NCBI GenBank assembly: GCA_023953845.1
Contig: JAMLJC010000001.1
Location: 1,674,001-1,738,000 of the forward strand
DNA length: 64,000 bases
Reading direction: 5' to 3'
Source of the DNA: Rhizobiaceae bacterium
GTDB lineage: Bacteria; Pseudomonadota; Alphaproteobacteria; Rhizobiales; Rhizobiaceae
The stretch's first letter is position 1; every line of letters begins with the position of its first letter. The notes under the pieces were generated by a model. It saw only the letters and a list, made by a program, of their open reading frames with translations. It was not told the DNA's origin and made no database searches. Made by a program: the position numbers and the translations under genes. Positions 53,188-62,354 of this stretch are shown in pieces.

Positions 53188-56059
53188 GGAGGCGCGTTCC
53201 TTCCGGATCGAGGGCGCAGGGCGGCGCGATCATCGCGCGTCGCAGCATCCCGAGATGGCGAAGTTCGATGGTCTCGCCGTGGCGCGCCGAGCCGCGTTCG
53301 ATCAGCGCCAGCGCGATCGGCTGGCCGAGCGTCGGGCTGTGGTAGCTCGACGTGACGAAGCCGATGCTGCGGCTTTTGCCGTTGGCGCGCTCGACGCCAT
53401 GCGCGCCGTTCGGCAGAAGACCGCCATCATCCGCGACGGTCAGGCCGACGAACTGGTTGCGGTCGGCCCGGTCGGCGTTTTCGGTGAAGAGCGAACGGCG
53501 TCCGACGAACTCCGTCTGGCGTTTCTGCCGCGGACCGTCGACGCCAAGATCATGCGGCAGCGTGTTGCCGTCCGTGTCCTTGCCGATGACGATATAGCCC
53601 TTTTCGGCACGCAGGATCATCAGCGCTTCCAGCCCGATGACGACGGCGTCGAGCGCCCTGCCTGCGTCGCGTAGCGCCGCCCACAACGCCTTGGCGCGGT
53701 CGGCGCGGATCGAGAGCTCGTAGCTGCGGTCGCCGGTGAAGCTGACACGGGCGACCCGCACGGCTTCCCCTGCAAAACTGCCGGTCGCGACCGCCATATG
53801 CGGCAGGTCCGCGTCGTCCAGCGGCAGGCCGAGGCCGAGTTTTTCGAGCAGGTTGCGCGAATGCGGTCCCGAAACAGTCAGCGTCGCCAGTGCGGCGGTC
53901 GCGTTGTGAATGTAGACGGCGTCGCGGCCAAAACGGTCCTGGCGCCATTCCTCCAGCCGCGCATGCACCGCAGCGACGTGCGAGCTGGAGCAGGAGACGA
54001 CGAAGCGGTGCTCGTCGAGCCGCATCAGGATGCCGTCGTCGAACACGACGCCATTCTCCGACAACATGAAGCCGTAGCGGCAGCGGCCCGGCTTCAGCGT
54101 CGACATGGTGTTGTAATAGATGAAGTCGACAAACTCGGCCGCCTGCGGCCCGATCACTTCGATCTTGCCGAGCGTGGAGCCGTCGAACAGCGCCACCGAT
54201 TGCCGCGCACGCAGTGCCTCGTCCTGGATCGCGGCGGCTGCATCGCCGGCGCCATAATGCGCGGGCCGCAGCCAGCCGCCATATTCCTGGAAGACAGCGC
54301 CGTCGGCGCGATGCACATTCTCCAGAGGCAGGCGGCGCACCGGCGCGAACAGGCTGCCGCGCCGCGTGCCGGCAAGGGTGGCGAACGGAACCGGCGTGAA
54401 AGGCGGCCGATAGGTGGTGGTGCCGACCTCGGCGATCTTGCGGTTGGTCACCTCGGCCAGCAGCGCCAGACCGTTGAGATTGGACGTCTTGCCCTGATCG
54501 GTGGCCATGCCCAGCGTCGTGTAGCGCTTGAGATGTTCCACCGAGACGAAATTCTCGCGTGCCGCCAGTTCCACGTCCTTGGCAGTCACGTCGCTCTGGT
54601 AGTCAATCCAGACGCGGCCTTTAGACTTCGGTTTCGGCCACAGGGCGACCGTGCCGAGGCTGGCTTCCTGTCCGGTGCTGCGGGAGGCAGCTGAAGCGGA
54701 GCCGAAATCGCCAAGCGCCTCGCTTGCGCTGGCGAATACGTCGGACAGGGAGACATGTCCCGCGAGCGCTCCTGCCACGCCGATGCCGTCGATCCCGGAA
54801 CCTGGAACGAAGGCCGCCAGATCGTCCCGCCAGGCCAGCCTGCCCTTCGCCTGTGAGAACAGATGCACGGTCGGCGTCCAGCCGCCCGATACGAGCAGGC
54901 AATCCGCTGGCCAGACGGAACCGTCGTCAAGATGAACGCCATCGACAGCATTCCGTCCGCGCGCCGCGGTAACGGCGCGGCCTGCAAGCACGCGGATTCC
55001 GGGTGCCGCCGTCACGCCGGCCTCGGCGCGGCAATCGATCAGCGTCACCGAAGCGCCGGCCTCGGCGAGCGCGGCGGCGGGCTCGTAGGCGCTGTCATTG
55101 TTGGTGGCGACGACGATTTCCCGGCCGACGAGCACCGCATGACGGCGCAGATAGGCGAGTGCGGCATCAGCGGACATGATTCCGGGCAGGTCGTTGTCGG
55201 CGAAGGGTATCGGCCGCTCGATCGCGCCCGTGGCCAGCACGATGCGGCGGGGACGCACGCGCCAAAGCGTGTCCGGCCGGCCGTCGTCATGGCGCTGGCT
55301 AAGCGCCGCGAGATTGTGGTCGTAAAGGCCGAAGGCGGTGGTTCCGATCAGGACCGTATGGCCCTTCGCCCGCAACCGCTCGACCGTGCGTTCCGCCCAT
55401 TGCGCGCCGGGCACGCCGTCGATCTCGCCGGCACGGTGGCGCAGCGACCCGCCGGGACGGGAGCCGTCGTCGACAAGTATGACCGAATGGCCCGCGTCGG
55501 ATGCCTGCGCGGCGGCCGCGAGCCCCGCCGGTCCCGCGCCGATCACCAGCACGTCGCAATGATGGTTGATCTGGTCGGCGAGGCGGGCGGGTTTCCAGTC
55601 CGGGTCGACCACGCCGAGACCGGCCATGGCGCGGACGCGCGGCTCGAACAGGTGCCAGTCCGGCCACATGAAGGTCTTGTAGTAAAACGCCGCCGGAATG
55701 AAGCGCGCGAAACGGTCGAGGAACGCGTTGCGGTCGGAAAGTGCGGTCGGCGTCGCATTGACGCTTTTCACCGTCACGCCGTTTTCGGCAGGGAGCGTCG
55801 TCGCGCGCGCATTGGGGATATGCCCGCGCGTCGTCTCGATGTCGACCAGCGCGTTCGGCTCCTCGACGCCGGCGCCCCATATGCCGCGCGGGCGGTGGTA
55901 CTTGAAACTGCGCGCGACGATCTTCTGATTGCCTGCGAGCAAGGCGGAGGCGATGGTGTCGCCGGCAAAGCCTTCGACCGTGCGGCCGTCGAAGCTGAAG
56001 GTCAGCGGCTTGCTGCGGTCGATGTCGCTGCCGCCGCTGGCGAGACGCGCCGCGCTCAC
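53180..56059 (-). CDS. soxA: Sarcosine oxidase alpha subunit
   Basis: 959 residues with GTG start overlapping the soxD stop (GTGA). An N-terminal 2Fe-2S-like fold region with SFKYHRPRGI leads to a Rossmann domain with LVIGAGPAGLAAA (171-183), NAD/FAD binding. The C-terminal 350 residues are a GcvT aminomethyltransferase domain that binds tetrahydrofolate (with EYGGWLRPAHYG and GLEALMILRAEKGY). The complex oxidises sarcosine-like N-methyl amines and passes the methylene to THF as 5,10-methylene-THF. Confidence 0.95.
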   Translation of the reverse strand: MSAARLASGGSDIDRSKPLTFSFDGRTVEGFAGDTIASALLAGNQKIVARSFKYHRPRGIWGAGVEEPNALVDIETTRGHIPNARATTLPAENGVTVKSVNATPTALSDRNAFLDRFARFIPAAFYYKTFMWPDWHLFEPRVRAMAGLGVVDPDWKPARLADQINHHCDVLVIGAGPAGLAAAAQASDAGHSVILVDDGSRPGGSLRHRAGEIDGVPGAQWAERTVERLRAKGHTVLIGTTAFGLYDHNLAALSQRHDDGRPDTLWRVRPRRIVLATGAIERPIPFADNDLPGIMSADAALAYLRRHAVLVGREIVVATNNDSAYEPAAALAEAGASVTLIDCRAEAGVTAAPGIRVLAGRAVTAARGRNAVDGVHLDDGSVWPADCLLVSGGWTPTVHLFSQAKGRLAWRDDLAAFVPGSGIDGIGVAGALAGHVSLSDVFASASEALGDFGSASAASRSTGQEASLGTVALWPKPKSKGRVWIDYQSDVTAKDVELAARENFVSVEHLKRYTTLGMATDQGKTSNLNGLALLAEVTNRKIAEVGTTTYRPPFTPVPFATLAGTRRGSLFAPVRRLPLENVHRADGAVFQEYGGWLRPAHYGAGDAAAAIQDEALRARQSVALFDGSTLGKIEVIGPQAAEFVDFIYYNTMSTLKPGRCRYGFMLSENGVVFDDGILMRLDEHRFVVSCSSSHVAAVHARLEEWRQDRFGRDAVYIHNATAALATLTVSGPHSRNLLEKLGLGLPLDDADLPHMAVATGSFAGEAVRVARVSFTGDRSYELSIRADRAKALWAALRDAGRALDAVVIGLEALMILRAEKGYIVIGKDTDGNTLPHDLGVDGPRQKRQTEFVGRRSLFTENADRADRNQFVGLTVADDGGLLPNGAHGVERANGKSRSIGFVTSSYHSPTLGQPIALALIERGSARHGETIELRHLGMLRRAMIAPPCALDPEGTRLHA

Positions 56060-56325
56060 GCCCCGTGCTCCGCACCGTCAAGAGCCGCAGAACCGGCGAC
56101 GGCATGGCTTACCGTGTCACGTTCCATCACGAAGAACTCGCCGCAGGTGAGATGGACCCAGATCTCGCGCGTCGCGCCCTTCGGATTGTCGCGCATGTGG
56201 AGATAGTTCGCCCAGCGATCGGCCGGCGCGTCGACACCGTCAGGCCGCGCATTGCCGGCCTCGCCGCCATAGTGAAACTCGGCTTCGTCGCGCGGGCCGC
56301 AGAAAGGACAGGGGAAAAGCTGCAT
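56056..56325 (-). CDS. soxD: Sarcosine oxidase delta subunit
   Basis: 89 residues. Zinc ligands are likely Cys6, Cys9 (PCPFCG), His58 and Cys61 (VHLTCGEFF), as in the known structure. It ends 7 bases after soxB begins its stop region and overlaps soxA. It is a small structural subunit. Confidence 0.93.
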   Translation of the reverse strand: MQLFPCPFCGPRDEAEFHYGGEAGNARPDGVDAPADRWANYLHMRDNPKGATREIWVHLTCGEFFVMERDTVSHAVAGSAALDGAEHGA

Positions 56326-56332
56326 GTTCGCC

Positions 56333-57586
56333 TCAATGCGCGATGCCGGAGCCGGCGGCCTCGTCGATCAGGCGCCCGGTGATGAACCGGTCGAGATCGA
56401 AGGGCCGGCTGATGTCGTGATGCTTGCCCGTCGCCAGCAGATGCGCGAGCAGCGTGCCGCCTGCGGGGATGGCCTTGAAACCGCCGGTGCCCCAGCCGCA
56501 ATTCATGAACAGGCCCGGCAGCGGCGATTCGCCGATTATGGGCGAGGAGTCGGGGACCACGTCGACGATGCCCGCCCATTGCCGCATCATCTTCAGCTGT
56601 CCGAAGATCGGGAACATGTCGAGCATGCCGGCGATGACGCCTTCCAGCACCGGCAAATTGCCGCGCTGGGCATAGGACGGGATGCGGTCGAGCGCGCCGC
56701 CGATCACCATCTCGCCCTTGTCGGACTGGCTGACATAGACGCCCGTGTCCGGCGAGATCACCACGGTGTCGAGGATCGGCTTCACCGGTTCGGAGACGCA
56801 TGCCTGCAGCGCGTAGGAGTTGACCGGCAGGCGGAAGCCGGCCTTCGCCGCCAGCACGGAGGAATGTCCCGCCACTGCCATGCCCGTGCGTTCGGCGCGG
56901 ATGGGGCCGCGCGCGGTTATGACGCCACGGCAGCGGCCGCCTTCCACGATGAAATCCGTGATCTCGCAATTCTGGATGATGTCGACGCCGAGCCGGCTTG
57001 CCGCGCGCGCATAACCCCATGCGACGGCGTCGTGCCGCGCTGTGCCGCCGCTGGCTTGCCACGTCCCGCCGAAGACCGGATAGCGTGTATCCGGTGCGAA
57101 ATTGTAGATCGGCACGACGCGCTTCACGTCCTCGCGCGAGAAAAGCTCGCAGTCGATGCCGTTGATCTGGATGGCGTTGACGCTTCGTGCCGCCGTCTCC
57201 ATTCCGGCCTCGCTGTGCGCGAGGGTGAGGATGCCGCGCTCCGACATCATGACGTTATAATTCAGGTCCCTGGACAACCCTCTGTAGAGCGTATGGGCAA
57301 GGCCGTAGATCGCAGCGCTTTCGGGATAGAAGTAGTTGGACCGCACGACGGTCGTGTTGCGGCCGGTGTTGCCGCCGCCGATCCAGCCCTTTTCCAGCAG
57401 CGCGACATTGGTGACGCCGTGGTTCTTCGCCAGGTAGTATGCCGTGGCCAGACCATGACCGCCGCCGCCGCCGATGATGGCGTCGTATTTCGACTTGGGC
57501 TCAGGCGAACGCCACGCCGGCTCCCAGCCGGTCTGGCCGGCCAGCCCTTCCTTGAACAGAGATAGTGCCGAATAGCGTTTTGTCAT
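56333..57586 (-). CDS. soxB: Sarcosine oxidase beta subunit
   Basis: 417 residues. The FAD-binding loop is IIGGGGHGLATAYYLA, and GWIGGGNTGRNTTVVRSNY follows. The histidine in GTARHDAVAWGYA lies where the covalent FMN attaches in homologues. This is the catalytic DAO-type subunit that oxidises the N-methyl substrate. It is first in soxBDAG; its promoter region shares the palindrome at 57659-57682 with the divergent BASS gene. Confidence 0.95.
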   Translation of the reverse strand: MTKRYSALSLFKEGLAGQTGWEPAWRSPEPKSKYDAIIGGGGGHGLATAYYLAKNHGVTNVALLEKGWIGGGNTGRNTTVVRSNYFYPESAAIYGLAHTLYRGLSRDLNYNVMMSERGILTLAHSEAGMETAARSVNAIQINGIDCELFSREDVKRVVPIYNFAPDTRYPVFGGTWQASGGTARHDAVAWGYARAASRLGVDIIQNCEITDFIVEGGRCRGVITARGPIRAERTGMAVAGHSSVLAAKAGFRLPVNSYALQACVSEPVKPILDTVVISPDTGVYVSQSDKGEMVIGGALDRIPSYAQRGNLPVLEGVIAGMLDMFPIFGQLKMMRQWAGIVDVVPDSSPIIGESPLPGLFMNCGWGTGGFKAIPAGGTLLAHLLATGKHHDISRPFDLDRFITGRLIDEAAGSGIAH

Positions 57587-57658
57587 GCTCGACTGTTATG
57601 TCCATCTGCGCGGGGCCGCAACGCCTCTGAGGCGCTTCAGACGACACCGATCCTAGAA

Positions 57659-57682
57659 GTAATGGACACTCATGTCCATTAC
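57659..57682. promoter_or_regulatory. Perfect palindrome in the sox/BASS divergent region
   Basis: GTAATGGACA-CTCA-TGTCCATTAC has 10-base perfect arms. A half-site, ATGTCCAT, also lies near soxB at about 57597-57604. The core TGGACA-N4-TGTCC repeats at 42679. It has the size of a TetR-type operator and sits between the divergent soxB and transporter starts. Confidence 0.75.
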
Positions 57683-57756
57683 GCTCGTCGCGCCTACCCG
57701 ATGTCCTGACGATAGTCTAGGAAGGCGCTGTCCCTTCTGCTCTTTCACCGGCGACG

Positions 57757-58737
57757 ATGCTGAAGAAGCTGCCCATCGACCCCTATATGCTGCTGCTCAT
57801 CGCGACCGTCGCGCTGGCGGCGATCCTGCCTGTATCCGGACGGGCCGCGACGATCGTCTCGCAGATCAGCTATTTCGCAGTCGCGCTGCTCTTCTTCCTC
57901 TATGGCGCGAAGCTGAAGACGCAGGCGGTGGTTGCGGGCATGGCGAACTGGCGGCTCCAGACGCTGATTTTCGTCACGACCTATGGGCTGTTTCCGCTGC
58001 TCGGATTCGGGTTGGCGTATCTGACCGGGCCGTGGATGCCAGAAGACCTCGTCACCGGCATTCTCTTCCTCGCCATCCTGCCGTCCACCGTGCAATCGTC
58101 CATCGCGCTCACGGCCATGGCGAACGGCAATGTGCCCGGGGCGATCTGCGCCGCCTCCCTTTCCAACATGCTCGGCGTGGTGCTGACGCCGCTGCTCGCC
58201 GCATTGCTCCTGTCGACCGATTCCCTTGAGCTGAATGCCGGCTCCGCGCTCTGGATATGTGTCCAGCTCCTGTTGCCCTTTGTCGCCGGACAGATCGCCC
58301 GGCCGGTGATCGAAGGCTGGATCGGGCGCAACAGGATGCTGACGCTCGTCGCGGATCGCGGCTCGATACTGCTGATCGTTTATTCCGCCTTCAGCGCCGG
58401 AATGGTCGCCGGCATATGGAGCCGTCTCGATGCGGCCACTCTCGCGGTGCTCGTCGCCGCCGATCTGGCGCTGCTGATCGTCGTGATGCTGGTCATCGGC
58501 CGGATGAGCCGGCTTTCCGGCCTCTCGCGCGCCGACGGGGTGAGCTTCCTGTTCTGCGGCGCGCAGAAAAGCCTCGCCAGCGGCGTGCCGATCGCCAACA
58601 TCCTTTTCGTCGGCCACGCGACCGGCCTGATTATCCTGCCGCTCATGCTCTATCACCAGTTCCAGCTGTTCCTTTCGGTCGCCATTGCGCAGCGCATGGC
58701 CGCCAGGGATCGGGCGCGGGACGATACGGCCACCTGA
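57757..58737 (+). CDS. Bile acid:sodium symporter (BASS) family transporter
   Basis: 326 residues with about nine to ten membrane helices. It has FLYGAKLKTQAVVAG near residue 47 and the FCGAQKSLASGVPIANILF motif near residue 265, typical of the YfeH-like BASS subfamily. Substrate is not predictable; organic anions or keto acids are usual. It is divergent from soxB under the shared palindrome, which suggests transport of a compound linked to sarcosine oxidase. Confidence 0.88.
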   Translation: MLKKLPIDPYMLLLIATVALAAILPVSGRAATIVSQISYFAVALLFFLYGAKLKTQAVVAGMANWRLQTLIFVTTYGLFPLLGFGLAYLTGPWMPEDLVTGILFLAILPSTVQSSIALTAMANGNVPGAICAASLSNMLGVVLTPLLAALLLSTDSLELNAGSALWICVQLLLPFVAGQIARPVIEGWIGRNRMLTLVADRGSILLIVYSAFSAGMVAGIWSRLDAATLAVLVAADLALLIVVMLVIGRMSRLSGLSRADGVSFLFCGAQKSLASGVPIANILFVGHATGLIILPLMLYHQFQLFLSVAIAQRMAARDRARDDTAT

Positions 58738-58798
58738 ACCTTTCCGCTGCGCGTCGCGGCCGCTTGGCAGCAGAGTGCCCGGGCTGACAAAGTGCGGC

Positions 58799-59143
58799 AT
58801 GATTCGCACGTTCCTGGCCTTGTTGCTGCTGACCGTTCCCGCCGCGGCCGGCGAGATGACCTTCTTCATGAAGAACGACTATCCGCGCGCCGTCGTGATC
58901 GAACTGTTCGGGCAGGATACGGGGACGCGGTGGCCGGGCAGCGACAAGGTCTACCTGCTGGAAAAATCCGGTCGGAAGTCCGTGCGGATCGAATGCCGCG
59001 AGGGCGAGCGCATCTGCCATGGCGCCTGGGTCAACGGCAATGACCGGATTTTCTGGGGCGTCGGCCCCGACAATGACCGGAGCTGCGAAACCTGCTGCGT
59101 GATCTGCGTCGAGAAGACCACGGAGCCGATCACGATCGAGTAG
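58799..59143 (+). CDS. Small secreted cysteine-rich protein, unknown function
   Basis: 114 residues from the ATG at 58799. The first 18 residues (MIRTFLALLLLTVPAAAG) form a signal peptide. The mature protein has six cysteines, four clustered near the end (SCETCCVICVEK), and conserved-looking aromatic pairs (GWAW-like FFMKN, HGAWVNGNDRIFWG). Disulphide-bonded periplasmic protein is inferred. No family recognised. Confidence 0.7.
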   Translation: MIRTFLALLLLTVPAAAGEMTFFMKNDYPRAVVIELFGQDTGTRWPGSDKVYLLEKSGRKSVRIECREGERICHGAWVNGNDRIFWGVGPDNDRSCETCCVICVEKTTEPITIE

Positions 59144-59235
59144 CGGCGCGGCAGCCAGGGTGTGCGCGACAAAGACGTTTGCCGCTTTCATCGCCGGTTG
59201 ACGCGGCGGGCGCGGCGTCCGATAGCATCGCCGCC

Positions 59236-59700
59236 ATGACACACGCCGCCCCGCTGATCGGAATCGTCCGCCTCCCGCACAATACGGATCTGACCCTGCC
59301 CGCCTACGAGACGGCGGGCGCGGCCGGCATGGATCTGCGCGCCGCAGTGCCGGAGGACCGCCCGCTGCTGATCCTGCCGGGCCGCCGCGCGCTCGTGCCG
59401 ACCGGGCTGGTCGTGGAGATTCCCGAGGGTTTCGAGGGACAGGTCAGGCCCCGCTCCGGACTCGCGCTCAAGCATGGCATTACCTGCCTCAATACGCCCG
59501 GCACCATCGACAGCGACTATCGCGGCGAGGTTCAGGTGCTGCTCGTCAACCTTGGCGACGAGGAATTCCGCGTCACGCGCGGCATGCGCATCGCTCAGAT
59601 CATAATCGCTCCGGTGACGCGTGCAGCGCTGGAGGAGCGTGCCCTCGCCGGGGCTACCGGGCGCGGCGCGGGCGGCTTCGGCTCCACCGGCGCCGCCTGA
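59236..59700 (+). CDS. dut: dUTP diphosphatase
   Basis: 154 residues from the ATG at 59236. All five trimeric dUTPase motifs are present: AAGMDLRA, RSGLALKHG, GTIDSDYRGEV, RGMRIAQ and GRGAGGFGSTG. It hydrolyses dUTP to dUMP and pyrophosphate. The stop overlaps the next gene's start (TGATG). Confidence 0.97.
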   Translation: MTHAAPLIGIVRLPHNTDLTLPAYETAGAAGMDLRAAVPEDRPLLILPGRRALVPTGLVVEIPEGFEGQVRPRSGLALKHGITCLNTPGTIDSDYRGEVQVLLVNLGDEEFRVTRGMRIAQIIIAPVTRAALEERALAGATGRGAGGFGSTGAA

Positions 59701-60353
59701 TGCGGCCCTCGCTCGTCATCTTCGACTGCGACGGCGTGCTGGTCGACACGGAAGGCCTCAGCAATACGCGCCTGTCGCAGTGGCTGACGGAAGCCGGCTA
59801 TCCGATCGACTACGAAACCTGCCGCCGCCGTTTCGAGGGGCGCAGCATGATGTCGGTGAAGAGCGAGATCGAGGAGGCTGGCATCGACCTCGGAGAGGAT
59901 TTCGTCGAGCGCTGGAATCTCGGCCTGCCGGATCTCTTCGCCGCCGGCGTCACCGAAGTGCCGCATGTGCGCAGCTTCATAGAGGAACTCCGGACGAGGG
60001 AAATCCCTTACTGCGTCGCCTCCTCGGCGCGCGTCTCCAAGATGCACATAACGCTCGGCGCGACGGGCCTGCTGCCCTATTTCCAGCACGCAATGTTCTC
60101 CTCCACCATGGTGGCGCGGGGCAAGCCGTTCCCGGACCTCTTCCTGCACGCCGCCACGACGATGGGTGTGCCGCCGGCTGGCTGCGTCGTCATCGAGGAC
60201 AGCGTCGCTGGCACAAGGGCAGGTCGCGCGGCGGACATGGCCGTCTATTCCTATGCCGGCGATCCGTTCGCCCACCGGGAAACGCTGGCATCGGCAGGCG
60301 GCATCGTCTTCGACAACATGCGCGACCTGTCGGGAATCATCGGTCTGGCCTGA
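59700..60353 (+). CDS. HAD-superfamily phosphatase/phosphoglucomutase-like (subfamily IA)
   Basis: 217 residues. Motif I is FDCDGVLVDTE (Asp9 nucleophile, Asp11), motif II VASSARVSKMH, and motif III/IV FPDLFLHA then VIEDSVAGTRAG. The four-helix cap is of the beta-phosphoglucomutase/YieH type. A sugar phosphate or 6-phosphogluconate substrate is possible. It is coupled to dut. Confidence 0.9.
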   Translation: MRPSLVIFDCDGVLVDTEGLSNTRLSQWLTEAGYPIDYETCRRRFEGRSMMSVKSEIEEAGIDLGEDFVERWNLGLPDLFAAGVTEVPHVRSFIEELRTREIPYCVASSARVSKMHITLGATGLLPYFQHAMFSSTMVARGKPFPDLFLHAATTMGVPPAGCVVIEDSVAGTRAGRAADMAVYSYAGDPFAHRETLASAGGIVFDNMRDLSGIIGLA

Positions 60354-60423
60354 TCAGAAGCGATTGCCGGCCAACCGCGCCACGGATAGATTTCGCGCAC
60401 TATTTCGCTGGCAGGAGGTCCAC

Positions 60424-61236
60424 ATGGCAAACGGCGGCTTGTTTCGCGCGCTGCACGAAGGCCCCGGCATCTTCGTCATGCCGAATCCCTGGGATATCGG
60501 TTCGGCGAAGCTGATCCGGAGCTTCGGTTTCAAGGCGCTGGCGACGTCGAGCGCCGGCTTCGCCTGGACGCGGGGTCTTCAGGACGGCGAAGTCGGCTTC
60601 GAGGACATAATCGCGCACTGCAAGGAAATGGCGGCGGCTGTCGACATCCCCGTCTCGGGCGATCTCGAGAAAGGCAAGGGCGACAGCCCGGACAGCGCTG
60701 CCGAGACGGTCTTCGCCGCCGACGCGGCGGGGCTCGCAGGGTGCTCGATCGAGGACCATACCGGCGATCCGGCCAGCCCCATCTATGATTTCGGCCATGC
60801 GGTGGAGCGTGTCGCTGCGGCGGCGGAAGCGGCGCGCGCCCTGTCCGGCGATTTCGTATTAACCGCCCGTGCCGAGAATTTTCTCTGGAAGCGGCCGGAC
60901 ATCGACGACACGATCCGCCGCCTTCAGGCCTTCGAAAAAGCCGGCGCGGATGTGCTGTTTGCGCCCGGCATCCCGGATATAGCCATGATCCGGCAGATTT
61001 GCGCGTCCGTGAGCAAGCCGGTCAATGTGCTGGCCGGCGGGCCGAATCTGACCGTGGCGCAACTCGCCGAGGCGGGCGTGAAGCGCATTTCGCTCGGCCC
61101 CCGCCTCAGCAATGCCGCTTTCGGCGCGGTGGAGCGGGCTGCGCGGGAAATCCTCGACAAGGGCACTTTCACCTTCAACAGCGAAGTGATGCCGTCGGCG
61201 CGGGTGGCCGCCCTCCTCGGAGGCGAACGGCCATGA
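60424..61236 (+). CDS. Isocitrate lyase/PEP mutase family enzyme
   Basis: 270 residues with AGGAGG upstream. The TIM-barrel ICL/PEPM pattern is seen in MPNPWDIGSAKL, ALATSSAGFAWTRG and SIEDHTGD (metal-binding). The lyase cysteine motif (KKCGH in isocitrate lyase) is absent: the loop reads EKGKGDS. So it is not isocitrate lyase; carboxyphosphonoenolpyruvate-type mutase, oxaloacetate hydrolase or decarboxylase are possible. It overlaps the hydroxyproline dehydratase gene. Confidence 0.85.
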   Translation: MANGGLFRALHEGPGIFVMPNPWDIGSAKLIRSFGFKALATSSAGFAWTRGLQDGEVGFEDIIAHCKEMAAAVDIPVSGDLEKGKGDSPDSAAETVFAADAAGLAGCSIEDHTGDPASPIYDFGHAVERVAAAAEAARALSGDFVLTARAENFLWKRPDIDDTIRRLQAFEKAGADVLFAPGIPDIAMIRQICASVSKPVNVLAGGPNLTVAQLAEAGVKRISLGPRLSNAAFGAVERAAREILDKGTFTFNSEVMPSARVAALLGGERP

Positions 61237-62234
61237 AGCTCAGCGTCATCGACATGCATACGGGCGGCGAGCCGCTGCGCATCGTCACCGACGGCTACCC
61301 GCCGATCCCGAAAGGGACGATTCTGGAGAAGCGCGCTCATGTCCGCGACCATCTCGACCATCTCCGCAAGATGCTGATCTTCGAGCCGCGCGGCCATTAC
61401 GACATGTACGGCGCGCTGCTGGTCGAGCCGGACCTGCCCGGCGCCGATCTCGCCGTGCTCTTCATGCACAATGAAGGCTATTCGACCATGTGCGGGCATG
61501 CGGTCATCGCGCTCGGCCGTTACGCCATCGATCAGGGCCTCGTGCCGGCGGTCGAGCCGGTCACGACCGTCAACATCGAATGCCCTTGCGGCATGGTCGC
61601 GGCATCGGTGGAGGTAGAGGACGGCAAGACCGGGTCCGTCTCTTTCGAAAGCGTGCCTTCCTTCCTGTTCGCGCGGGACCTGACGCTCGATCTGGACCAC
61701 TACGGCCGGATCGGCTTTGATATTTCCTACGGCGGCGCCTTTTACGCGCTCGCCGACTGCCGGCAGTTCGGTCTCGAATTCGGCCGCGACCGTGCCCGCG
61801 ATTTCGTCGATGCTGCGACGGCGCTGACGGAGAAGGTGAAGCAGACCTATCCGCCCTCCCATCCCGACGCGGCCGATCTCGGCTTCCTCTACGGCACGAT
61901 CCTGACGGACGGCGGCGATGGCGCGAACGGCGTCGCCACGAAGAACGTGTGCGTCTTTGCCGATGCGGAGGTCGATCGTTCGCCCACCGGCTCCGGTGTC
62001 ACCGCGCGGCTTGCCGCCATGCATGCGAAGGGCGAGATCGGCATTGACGAGACACGACTGTTCGAAAGCATCGTCGGGTCGCGCTTCACCGGCAGCGTCG
62101 CCCGGCAGACGAGCCTTTCGGACGGCCGCGCAGCCATCGTCGCGCAGGTCGGGGGCAGGGCGCATTATTCCGGCAAATCCGAATTCTGGATCGAGGCGGA
62201 CGACGAACTCGGCAAGGGCTTTCTGGTGCGGTAG
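61233..62234 (+). CDS. Probable trans-3-hydroxy-L-proline dehydratase (proline racemase family)
   Basis: 333 residues. The first catalytic residue is Cys87 (STMCGHA). The second, normally Cys in proline racemase and hydroxyproline epimerase (DRSPCGTG), is Thr252 here (DRSPTGSG). The Cys/Thr pair characterises trans-3-hydroxyproline dehydratases, which make delta-1-pyrroline-2-carboxylate. No reductase for that product is visible. Its ATG overlaps the stop of the ICL/PEPM gene. Confidence 0.88.
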   Translation: MKLSVIDMHTGGEPLRIVTDGYPPIPKGTILEKRAHVRDHLDHLRKMLIFEPRGHYDMYGALLVEPDLPGADLAVLFMHNEGYSTMCGHAVIALGRYAIDQGLVPAVEPVTTVNIECPCGMVAASVEVEDGKTGSVSFESVPSFLFARDLTLDLDHYGRIGFDISYGGAFYALADCRQFGLEFGRDRARDFVDAATALTEKVKQTYPPSHPDAADLGFLYGTILTDGGDGANGVATKNVCVFADAEVDRSPTGSGVTARLAAMHAKGEIGIDETRLFESIVGSRFTGSVARQTSLSDGRAAIVAQVGGRAHYSGKSEFWIEADDELGKGFLVR

Positions 62235-62354
62235 CCGTCATCCGCCCGCTGCGGCTATGGGCGGATCGATCACATTCATTGAACCCTGCATCCGAATTCC
62301 GAATTTCCGAAGGCGCCGTGATGGAATAAGAATGGCGCGCAAACGGATCGATCC

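Noticed and set aside
60424..61236. Isocitrate lyase or methylisocitrate lyase
   Set aside because: The catalytic cysteine motif is missing, so only the broad family is called.
61233..62234. Proline racemase or 4-hydroxyproline epimerase
   Set aside because: The second catalytic Cys is Thr252, which these enzymes do not tolerate.
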